Shown here piece by piece: positions 1-5,684 of a stretch of 6,509 nucleotides of DNA (positions are counted from its first letter, which is position 1; each line of letters opens with the position of its first letter). The translations under genes were made by a program, and so were the position numbers. Location: positions 1 through 6,509 of the forward strand of contig JANQFM010000050.1 of the NCBI GenBank assembly GCA_028277865.1, given 5' to 3'. This DNA comes from Acidobacteriota bacterium (GTDB lineage Bacteria; Acidobacteriota; UBA6911; RPQK01; DATIPO01). The notes beneath the pieces are model-generated. The model was given only the letters and a program-made list of their open reading frames with translations. It was not told the DNA's origin and made no database searches.

Positions 1-606
1 CCCATCCTGGCCCGCATCGGGGATGAGGATGTCCTGATCATCTCCATGGGCCAGCATCGGGCCGGGCTGGACCCGGCAACCGGCGAGCTGAAATGGAAGC
101 TGGATGTGGGCAAGAATTCCGGTCCCATGATGTCCACCCAGCACCTGGGCGACGACCTTCTGCTTTTCGGGTCCAATGCCTACAGCGGCGGCAGCCGTGC
201 CATCCAGCTCAGACTCACGGAGGAGGGAATCCAGGCTGAGCAATTGTGGTATCACCGCAAAATGCGCGTCATGTACGCATCCTTCGTTCGCATCGGAGAC
301 TACGTCTACGGTTCAAGCGGCGATTTCGGCCCGGCCTTTTTGATCGGGCTCAATGTCAAGACGGGCGAGATCGCCTGGCGCAAGCGCGGATTCGGACGCA
401 CTCATTTCCTGCTGGCAAACGACAAGGTGATCCTCCTTGACGAAGAGGGCGACCTTGCCATCGCCACCGCAACTCCCGAAGGCTTGACGGTACACGCTCG
501 AGCCAACGTGATTGGGCGGGTCACCTGGACTCCCCCCACTCTGGCCGGGACAACCCTCTACCTGCGCAACCGGGAAACCATCCAGTCACTGGAACTGGGC
601 CTGTAG
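1..606 (+). CDS. PQQ-like beta-propeller repeat protein (BamB/quinoprotein-like), 3' part
   Basis: The reading frame is open from the first base of the window, so the start lies upstream; 201 C-terminal residues are present. Two blade motifs of the PQQ/BamB type are visible: LDPATGELKW at residues 23-32 and LNVKTGEIAW at 117-126 (pattern D/N-x-x-TG-E-x-x-W). A third strand pair follows around 143-162 (LLDEEGDLAIATATPEGL), and the C-terminus TTLYLRNRETIQSLEL is the usual last propeller strand. Such propellers are normally exported and act as scaffolds or, when they bind PQQ, as dehydrogenases. No catalytic or PQQ-ligand residues can be assigned from this fragment, so enzyme activity should not be assumed. 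The next gene starts 20 bases downstream on the same strand, which suggests co-transcription. The family call is fairly sure; the function is unknown. Confidence 0.8.
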   Translation, partial: PILARIGDEDVLIISMGQHRAGLDPATGELKWKLDVGKNSGPMMSTQHLGDDLLLFGSNAYSGGSRAIQLRLTEEGIQAEQLWYHRKMRVMYASFVRIGDYVYGSSGDFGPAFLIGLNVKTGEIAWRKRGFGRTHFLLANDKVILLDEEGDLAIATATPEGLTVHARANVIGRVTWTPPTLAGTTLYLRNRETIQSLELGL

Positions 607-626
607 ACCGAAAGGGGGCCGCCGTC

Positions 627-1781
627 ATGTTTGCAACTCGCTCGATTCGATTTACCGTCCTGCTTTTCGGCTGCAGTCTGGCAGCAGGCCTGCTTGGCCA
701 GGCCCAGGTTCCCGAGCGCTCTTTTGCAGGGCAAATGCTTGTCGTTCCCGATTCTCAACTCAACCAGGGGATGGCCTATCATGTCTGGCCCGGAGAGGAC
801 ACTCAACTGGCTTTCCGGTCGGAGGCGCCATTTCAAAAGACTGTGCTCACCTCCAACCGCGTCATCGGCTACATCTTGGCGCCCTTCGACTTGGAGGAAT
901 CGGAAAAGCCCGTTTTGGCGGGCGCCTTTCGGATTCCGGCTTCCTCGCTTCGCAGCGGACTGGGCAACCTGGACTCGACTCTGCAAGACGCGGCATTCCT
1001 CAACACCCAAGCTTTTCCCGAACTGGTCTTCCTGATCATGGATGTTGAGGATGTAGAGCAGTTGGAGAAGAACGAGACTTTGACTGAATATGCCCTGCAA
1101 GTTCAGGGCAAGGCCTTTTTCCAGGGCAAGGAACATCCACTGAACTTTCCAGCCCGACTGACCTTTCGGCCTTACACCACCTTCGTCACCCGCAGCCCTG
1201 GTGCCGGGGATTCCCTGATCTTGACGGCCAACTTCTCCATCAGCCTGAAGAGCTTCGGCTGGACACCGCCCCGATCGCTCAATTTGCGTGTGGCCGAGGA
1301 GATCCCGGTCGAGCTTTACCTTTTGCTGAACACGATTTTGCCCGACGGCTCCATGGATCCTCGCCAAGACCCCGAGATCCACCGCAAGCATCTGCGCTTT
1401 GTCACCCTGCTCAGAGATCTGAGCGATCCCGTCGAGGCCTACTCCTACGGCAGTGGGCTGGTGAAAGAGTTCTGGGAGAATGCAGACGAGTTGCACCGCC
1501 TGACCCAAGCCGTGGTCACGACTGAGGGAATCCGACGGCGCGACTTTGGCTTTGCCCTCAGGACGGCGAGGCGTGCTGTCGAAATCAGCCAAGAAAAGGA
1601 CGGCGCAATGCTGGCTGCTCTGGCGCGCGTGCATTACGAGCGGGGCGACCTGGAGTCGGCCGTTCAATGGCAGGGCAAAGCCGTTGCCCGCCTGCAGGAA
1701 ACCCAATCCCGCCTGGCAGGGCAGGCGTCGCAGCGCTTGGCTTCCTACAAATCCGAAGCCGAGGCGGGCAAGGCGAAGTAG
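627..1781 (+). CDS. Secreted YceI-like domain protein with C-terminal TPR region
   Basis: This is a 384-residue protein. Residues 1-26 look like a signal peptide: basic N-region (RSIRF), hydrophobic core VLLFGCSLAAGLLG, likely cleavage after GQA. Residues about 48-233 match the YceI lipocalin-like fold: a starting strand (TQLAFRSEAP), the characteristic segment GNLDSTLQDAAFLNTQAFPE at 113-132, then ALQVQGKAFFQGKEHPLNFPARLTF and a closing strand around EEIPVELYLL. YceI domains bind isoprenoid-type or other amphipathic molecules in a beta-barrel; the ligand here is unknown. Residues about 305-372 are helical with a TPR consensus (ALARVHYERGDLESAVQWQGKAV), which suggests a protein contact. Most YceI proteins are about 190 residues, so the C-terminal extension is unusual. 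A Shine-Dalgarno-like AAAGGGGG at 611-618 lies 8 bases before the ATG and supports this start. It is probably in an operon with the upstream propeller gene. Confidence 0.78.
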   Translation: MFATRSIRFTVLLFGCSLAAGLLGQAQVPERSFAGQMLVVPDSQLNQGMAYHVWPGEDTQLAFRSEAPFQKTVLTSNRVIGYILAPFDLEESEKPVLAGAFRIPASSLRSGLGNLDSTLQDAAFLNTQAFPELVFLIMDVEDVEQLEKNETLTEYALQVQGKAFFQGKEHPLNFPARLTFRPYTTFVTRSPGAGDSLILTANFSISLKSFGWTPPRSLNLRVAEEIPVELYLLLNTILPDGSMDPRQDPEIHRKHLRFVTLLRDLSDPVEAYSYGSGLVKEFWENADELHRLTQAVVTTEGIRRRDFGFALRTARRAVEISQEKDGAMLAALARVHYERGDLESAVQWQGKAVARLQETQSRLAGQASQRLASYKSEAEAGKAK

Positions 1782-1790
1782 CCGCAGAAG

Positions 1791-1943
1791 CCGTGTCTTG
1801 AATTCTTAAGTCTGGGGGATCCCCAGCAGCCTGCAAACAATCCTGAAAAATTCGAAATTCGATTCTGCTGAAAAGGCCTTATCGGCAAGGGCCTGGGAGC
1901 TGGGCCATGCCACCGGTCAGCAGAATCAAAATTCAAGACACGG
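1791..1943 (+). repeat. Nested inverted repeat: candidate structured leader RNA or small fold-back element
   Basis: Ten bases after the YceI gene stop, CCGTGTCTTGAATT (1791-1804) has a perfect 14-base inverted partner AATTCAAGACACGG (1930-1943). Inside are a hairpin CTGGGG-GAT-CCCCAG (1812-1826) and a second perfect 11-base pairing, GATTCTGCTGA (1861-1871) with TCAGCAGAATC (1917-1927). The loop of the latter contains a further bulged stem, AGGCCTT (1874-1880) with AAGGGCCT (1887-1894). The 3' strand of the inner stem ends only 2 bases before the outer stem strand, as in a three-way junction. The element ends 42 bases before the amidohydrolase start. It could be an RNA leader, a MITE-like element (no target duplication seen) or a transcription barrier; no T tract follows any stem. 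I recognise no known riboswitch class. Confidence 0.6.
1849..1862. repeat. Two-copy 7-base tandem repeat AATTCGA
   Basis: AATTCGA occurs twice in direct succession, inside the nested inverted repeat and partly overlapping the left arm of its inner stem. It is also an imperfect inverted match of the right arm around 1928-1937, so it may extend the inner stem with mismatches. It is too short to mean much alone. Confidence 0.5.
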
Positions 1944-1985
1944 ACCCGTTCCCAGCGGAATGAATTAGAATGAAGCGCTCAAATC

Positions 1986-3317
1986 ATGAAAACGTTCCTC
2001 ATCGACAATGCGTTTATTGTGACTCAAAACGATCAGCGGCTTATTGTCAGAGGTTCGCTTTCTGTCATTGAGGGCAGAATTGCTGAAGTCGGGAAGGAAA
2101 TCTCTCCCGTCGACGGCCCGGTTTATGACTTTCAGGGCGACTATTTGATCCCCGGCCTGATCCAGTCTCACATCCATCTTTGCCAGACGCTTTTCCGTCA
2201 CCAGGCGGAAGGGCTTCCTCTGATGCACTGGCTGCAGGAACGGATTTGGCCCTTGGAAGCGGCTCTGGACGAGGAAACTTTGCGCGTCAGCGCCGAGTTG
2301 GGCGTCGCCGAGTTGCTGTTGAGCGGAACGACTTGCCTGCTTGACATGGGAACTGTTCATCATCAAGACGTCATCGGGGAAGTGGTGGAGGCAAGCGGGA
2401 TTCGGGCAGCCTTGGGAAAGGCCATGATGGATGTGGGCAACAACGGGGTTCCATCAGGCCTGCTGGAGACCACCAGGGAATCGCTGGACGAATCGATGCG
2501 GTTGGCCCGACGATGGGATGGCGCAGCCCATGGACGCATCCGCTACGCCTTTGCCCCTCGCTTCGTGCTGGCCTGCAGTACCGACCTGCAGCGCGAAGTG
2601 GGCCGACTTTCGCGGCAGCACGGATACCTGATCCACACTCACTCCAGCGAACATCCCCTGGAATTGGATATGGTCCGGCAACAGATGGGCGGTCGCAACG
2701 TCCAGGTGCTGGATCGTCTCGGGATGTGCAGCCAACGCAGCGTTTTCGCCCATGGCGTCCATCTCGACGATGCGGAACGCCGCGTATTGGCCCAAAGCCG
2801 CACCAGCATCTGCCACTGCCCCTCGGCCAACCTCAAACTGGGCAGCGGAGTGGCCGATCTGCCGGCCCTATTCAACGCCGGCGTCAATGTCGGCATCGGT
2901 GCCGACGGGGCCGCCTGCAACAACCATCTGGACGGCCTGGTTGAAATGCGCCTGGCCCACTTGCTGCAAAATCCCAAACACGGCCCAGGAAAAGTCAGCC
3001 CGCAGGCCGTACTCGACATGGCGACCCGCAACGGTGCCCAGGCCTTGTGCTGGCAAGACCGAATCGGCAGCCTGGAGCCGGGCAAGGAGGCCGACCTGGT
3101 TCGGATCAGTCGAGACGACTTTCGTCTGGGGCTGGGAAGCGACCCTCTCAGTGAAATCGTTACCGCTGGCAGCCGCTGCCTTGTCCGCGATGTTTGGGTT
3201 CGGGGACGCCGCCTGGTCCAGGAGGGCCGGCTGACCGGCATGGATCGGGCACGGCTGCTGCAGCGGGGAAAAAAGGCACTGGCCAAGACTCTGCACCGGG
3301 CTGGGTTGGCCGGATGA
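1986..3317 (+). CDS. Amidohydrolase, probable 5'-deoxyadenosine / SAH / MTA deaminase
   Basis: This complete 443-residue cytosolic metal-dependent hydrolase belongs to the TrzA/AtzA/MtaD/DadD branch of the amidohydrolase superfamily. The expected metal and catalytic residues are present: HIH (H62, H64) after the strand LIPGLIQS; HTHSSE with likely metal ligand H219 and catalytic E222; AHGVHL with H256; and GADGAACNN with D307. The CHCPSANLKLGSG motif (277-289) and the C-terminal IGSLEPGKEADLV strand are also typical. The segment HIHLCQTLF...RIWPLEAALD closely resembles proteins annotated as 5'-deoxyadenosine deaminase. These convert 5'-deoxyadenosine, a radical-SAM by-product, and often SAH or methylthioadenosine, to inosine forms plus ammonia. 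Substrate choice is inference; guanine or triazine hydrolases share the fold. An in-frame TGA at 1971 makes ATG 1986 the first possible ATG; no strong ribosome site is visible. It is separated from the YceI gene by 204 bases, so it is probably transcribed alone. Confidence 0.85.
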   Translation: MKTFLIDNAFIVTQNDQRLIVRGSLSVIEGRIAEVGKEISPVDGPVYDFQGDYLIPGLIQSHIHLCQTLFRHQAEGLPLMHWLQERIWPLEAALDEETLRVSAELGVAELLLSGTTCLLDMGTVHHQDVIGEVVEASGIRAALGKAMMDVGNNGVPSGLLETTRESLDESMRLARRWDGAAHGRIRYAFAPRFVLACSTDLQREVGRLSRQHGYLIHTHSSEHPLELDMVRQQMGGRNVQVLDRLGMCSQRSVFAHGVHLDDAERRVLAQSRTSICHCPSANLKLGSGVADLPALFNAGVNVGIGADGAACNNHLDGLVEMRLAHLLQNPKHGPGKVSPQAVLDMATRNGAQALCWQDRIGSLEPGKEADLVRISRDDFRLGLGSDPLSEIVTAGSRCLVRDVWVRGRRLVQEGRLTGMDRARLLQRGKKALAKTLHRAGLAG

Positions 3318-3419
3318 ACCAGGGGGCTGGGCTGTCTTCGCCTGCACCGCTTCAGCCGCTCGCTTATGGCCGCAACCGGACCCGGGCCATGCGGCGCTCC
3401 CTGGAAGTGTCTCAGACCG

Positions 3420-3492
3420 GAAGGCTGTAGGCTGTAGATTCAGAATCGGGAGTAATCCAGACTCTGTTCTCTGCTTCTGGACTACAGCCTTC
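3420..3492. repeat. Intergenic palindromic repeat with GGCTGTAG units
   Basis: GAAGGCTGTAG (3420-3430) pairs perfectly with CTACAGCCTTC (3482-3492). A second GGCTGTAG copy overlaps at 3430-3437. Inside, TCCAGA (3456-3461) pairs with TCTGGA (3476-3481), directly next to the right outer arm, so the two stems could stack. No T tract follows, so it does not look like a standard intrinsic terminator, although it lies about 100 bases after the amidohydrolase stop. It resembles dispersed REP-like intergenic repeats; copy number in the genome cannot be judged from this window. Confidence 0.55.
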
Positions 3493-3655
3493 TCTGGAAC
3501 TTCGAACGCCAAGGCCGAAATCTGACTCAAATGTGAAGAATATCGAAACCCTAGCGGCCTAGCAGCCTGCGCGGGCCTCGGTCACGACGCCTTGCCGGGA
3601 CGGCGCTTGCGGCCCCCTCGCTACGGCAATTCATGAGGAATCCGGGCAAGTGGGC

Positions 3656-3699
3656 AGCGCTGGCATGGCATGTGGCCTCACGCTAGCAGCGCCAGTGCT
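3656..3699. repeat. Short imperfect inverted repeat
   Basis: AGCGCTGGC (3656-3664) can pair with GCCAGTGCT (3691-3699) over nine positions including one G-T wobble, across a 26-base loop. It lies at the right edge of the GC-rich IS-end-like tract, just where composition shifts towards A+T. No T run follows. It may be chance or part of a mobile-element border. Confidence 0.3.
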
Positions 3700-3972
3700 T
3701 AAGTAAACGGTATTGGGGCTAATCCTGGCTAATGCGGGGCTAAACCGCATCTTCTATTTCGTCAGACTCATCTTTTATCGTACAATGGTTCAGGGTAGCG
3801 GCAGCACTTCCCTCGATTCTGCTCGTAGCGAGGGGTTGCGAGCCATTAAGATTCCGTGCCAGGGCCCTCATAAGGCGGTCAGGCTGTTTCGTTTTCACTG
3901 TTGGGTTGATACAAGGCTGCCAGTTGATGACAAAAACTCACTCTCTCGATTAGCGAAGAAGGAATTTCGAAA

Positions 3973-4269
3973 ATGCTTGGCTTTAAAGTTCGAAGATCCG
4001 CAAAAGTATTTGATAATAGAATGGGTCGCGGGCAAATTCTGGTCTCCGATCCCGAAGGAATCCGGTATGACGAGGATGCCGATTCTCGGATCGGCGAAAC
4101 GGAAATCCAACCGATTTGTTGGCGCAAGAATTGGGATGATCAATGGGAGTGGATTGACGCCTATTGGCTTCCGGACGAAAGCAAGATCTTCATCGACGAC
4201 ATTATGAAACTCGAAGAAGGGCAAGGCGTGATGTTTTTCATGCCTGAAGATAATGGGTTTGAAGGTTGA
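3973..4269 (+). CDS. Small hypothetical protein, Trp-rich and acidic
   Basis: This 98-residue product matches no family I recognise. AAGGA at 3959-3963 lies 9 bases before the ATG, a good ribosome binding site, and an in-frame TGA at 3928 leaves this as the first ATG. The central part has five tryptophans in 16 residues (W50, W54, W58, W60, W65: WRKNWDDQWEWIDAYW), then an acidic C-terminal half (DESKIFIDDIMKLEEGQG). There is no signal peptide or membrane segment, so it is likely cytosolic. The base composition, 142 G+C in 300 bases over 3961-4260, is well below the neighbours, and AGA arginine codons occur, which hints at horizontal acquisition. An intrinsic terminator 80 bases downstream supports a real, separate transcript. 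Overlapping frames on both strands (3713-4207 + and 3895-4224 -) are alternatives but lack such support. Confidence 0.5.
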   Translation: MLGFKVRRSAKVFDNRMGRGQILVSDPEGIRYDEDADSRIGETEIQPICWRKNWDDQWEWIDAYWLPDESKIFIDDIMKLEEGQGVMFFMPEDNGFEG

Positions 4270-4347
4270 GTTGAAGTAACCCTACCACAAGACTTCAGAC
4301 ATTTTTACCCTAAACATTGAGATGCTTGTTTTCTAGTGAATGCGAAG

Positions 4348-4380
4348 CAAGGGCTGTTTGTACGCGGTCCTTGTTTTTTT
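4348..4380 (+). terminator. Intrinsic (Rho-independent) terminator after the small + strand gene
   Basis: CAAGGGCTG (4348-4356) pairs with CGGTCCTTG (4365-4373), nine pairs with two G-U wobbles and an 8-base loop, followed at once by seven T residues (4374-4380). This orientation stops + strand transcription coming from the small gene. On the opposite strand no T run follows the stem, so it would not serve as a good terminator for the converging permease gene. Confidence 0.7.
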
Positions 4381-4442
4381 CCAAGGTGATTGTCTCGTTC
4401 ATGTTTTTGCCAAGAATAGGCGAACTCCGGGAGCTGCCGGCG

Positions 4443-5513
4443 TCAGCTGCCTGCCTTCGCCGGTTCGCCCTCCGGCACTGGCCAGCTACGGACAACAGCC
4501 CGGACCAGTGTCGCCAAGGGCACAGCGAACACGACTCCCCAAAAGCCCCAGATGGATCCGAAAGCCAAGATGGAAATGACAATGACAATGGGGTGTAGCT
4601 GGACTACTTCGGAGAGCAACAAAGGAGATAGGATATTGCCGTCTATGAGCTGAATGACAACATAGGCAAGCATGACGAATAGAAAGCTGGAGCCCATGCC
4701 CCATTGCACATAGGCCACCACCGCCACCGGGATGGTCATGGCCAGGACTCCTAGGTAGGGGACCAGCACCGAAATTCCCACCAGCGCCCCCATCAAGACC
4801 GGAACCCGCAGCCCCAGCAAGGCGAAGGTCAGTCCGCTGACAGACCAGACGACCAAAACCTCGATGAATTTGCCGCGCAGGTAGTTGCCGATTTGCTGAT
4901 TCACATCCTGCCAGACATTGTGCAGCATTCCGCGTTCGGCAGGGAAGAAACGGGACAGGGCACTCAGAATCGTCTCTTTGTCCTTCAAAAAGAAAAAAAC
5001 CAGGAAGGGGATCAAGAACAGGTTGACCAACAGCTGAGCCATGGAGTTGAACGAAAAAGAGATCATCCACTGGCCCAGCGGGACGACCTCCGGCACCAAT
5101 TTGGAACGCGCATTGCTGATCAGTTCCTGTACTTCCTCTTCGGAGATCAACTGGGGATAGTCGGCAGGCAGTCGGGAGAGCCATTCCTGAAAGCGGGAGA
5201 TCAGGGCTGGAATCTCTTGGGAAAATTCCTCGATCTGATCCAGCAACAAGGGAATCAGCGTCACTTGCAGCAGGACCAGGACGGTCAGGAATGCGGCCAC
5301 GACCAGCAGCACGGCAGCCAGCCGAGGCAGTCCCGAACGCTCCAAATGCCCCACCAGGCTGTCCAGCAAGTAAGCGATCACGATACTGGCAAAGACAGGC
5401 GCCAAGACCCTGCCGAAAAAGTAAATGGCCGCCAGGCCTCCAGCCAGCAATACCAAGAGGTGGATCACTTGGGGCTGGGCGAAGCTGAATCGGAATCGTT
5501 GCTGCAAAGTCAT
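4443..5513 (-). CDS. AI-2E family transporter (PerM/TqsA/YdiK-like permease)
   Basis: This is a 356-residue polytopic inner-membrane protein, the usual size for the family. There is an N-terminal hydrophobic block (residues about 17-92) and then the characteristic soluble amphipathic segment (about 93-148, LDQIEEFSQEIPALISRFQEW...). Further membrane segments begin at about 150-176, ending in the family motif FFFLKDKE. GNYLRGK (209-215), the VPYLG turn (251-255) and the conserved end QLIDGNILSPLLL...LHPIVIVISILAFGSIWGFWGVVFAVPLATL also match. Members export autoinducer-2 (TqsA) or act as Na+/H+ antiporters or efflux permeases; the substrate here cannot be told. The frame is open 38 codons further upstream, but that extension (MDPECL...DNCP) encodes low-complexity intergenic repeat sequence, so the ATG at 5513 is preferred. 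No clear Shine-Dalgarno precedes it. Confidence 0.88.
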   Translation of the reverse strand: MTLQQRFRFSFAQPQVIHLLVLLAGGLAAIYFFGRVLAPVFASIVIAYLLDSLVGHLERSGLPRLAAVLLVVAAFLTVLVLLQVTLIPLLLDQIEEFSQEIPALISRFQEWLSRLPADYPQLISEEEVQELISNARSKLVPEVVPLGQWMISFSFNSMAQLLVNLFLIPFLVFFFLKDKETILSALSRFFPAERGMLHNVWQDVNQQIGNYLRGKFIEVLVVWSVSGLTFALLGLRVPVLMGALVGISVLVPYLGVLAMTIPVAVVAYVQWGMGSSFLFVMLAYVVIQLIDGNILSPLLLSEVVQLHPIVIVISILAFGSIWGFWGVVFAVPLATLVRAVVRSWPVPEGEPAKAGS

Positions 5514-5517
5514 GGGG

Positions 5518-5550
5518 CAGTTGTCAGTTGTCAGCCGTCGGTTGGCAGTC
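5518..5550. repeat. CAGTTGT/TCAG low-complexity tandem repeat
   Basis: CAGTTGT occurs twice in tandem (5518-5524 and 5525-5531), followed by CAG and the related pieces GGTTGGCAGTCAG. This phrase type (reading as QLSVVS when translated) recurs in intergenic DNA of several environmental bacterial groups, as I recall it. It lies directly before the permease start and argues against starting that protein further upstream. Confidence 0.5.
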
Positions 5551-5590
5551 AGGGAAAGGAATCGGAAAACAGGAGTCGGAAGGCAGGCGG

Positions 5591-5625
5591 AAAAGGATCC
5601 GGGCTGATGAAGGCACTCCGGATCC
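5591..5625 (-). terminator. Probable intrinsic terminator of the alcohol dehydrogenase gene
   Basis: On the - strand, GGATCCGG (5625-5618) pairs with CCGGATCC (5602-5595), eight perfect pairs with a 15-base loop, followed by TTTT (5594-5591). It starts about 60 bases after the dehydrogenase stop and about 80 bases before the permease start. The T tract is short, so termination may be partial. Confidence 0.45.
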
Positions 5626-5684
5626 AAGGGCGGAATCCCAATAACTCTTTCCGGCTTCTCTCTGCATCTCTTCTTCCTGACCCC

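Larger units (their letters stand above)
3318..3972. other. 655-base intergenic stretch with repeats and an IS-end-like tract
   Basis: I find no convincing gene here. From left to right: a hairpin repeat at 3420-3492; a GC-rich tract of about 3535-3660, starting near TATCGAAACCCT and ending with TTCATGAGGAATCCGGG, which resembles degenerate insertion-sequence ends from memory only; a 9-base stem at 3656-3699; two copies of GGGGCTAA (3715-3722 and 3736-3743); a TACAAT hexamer at 3781-3786 that could be a -10 box but has no good -35 partner; and two mutually exclusive small stems at 3810-3843. The G+C content falls in the last 250 bases, leading into the small gene that follows. Confidence 0.5.

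Noticed and set aside
663..674. Possible lipobox LFGC in the YceI protein
   Set aside because: The cysteine sits in the middle of the hydrophobic core, with only about 7 hydrophobic residues before it and Phe at -2; cleavage after GQA by signal peptidase I fits better.
558..1706. 382-codon open frame on the - strand
   Set aside because: It is antisense to the YceI-TPR gene, which has a signal peptide, domain matches and a ribosome site; the antisense product shows no family features.
1812..1826. CTGGGG-GAT-CCCCAG hairpin as terminator of the YceI operon
   Set aside because: The stem is good but it is followed by CAGCCTGC, with no T tract; it fits better as an arm of the larger nested structure.
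1943..1971. Promoter with -10 TAGAAT (1966-1971) before the amidohydrolase
   Set aside because: The hexamer is close to consensus, but no acceptable -35 box lies 15-19 bases upstream.
2639..3530. Open frames on the - strand opposite the amidohydrolase
   Set aside because: They are shadows of a GC-rich gene whose + frame carries all catalytic motifs of its family.
3781..3786. TACAAT as a -10 box for the small gene
   Set aside because: The best -35 candidate at normal spacing (TTCGTC) matches poorly, and it lies almost 190 bases before the ATG.
3713..4207. 164-codon + strand frame starting with TTG, overlapping the small hypothetical gene
   Set aside because: It has a weak start and no ribosome site, passes through repeat-like DNA, and its C-terminal half (KRKSNRFVGARIG...) looks like an out-of-frame reading of the 98-residue gene.
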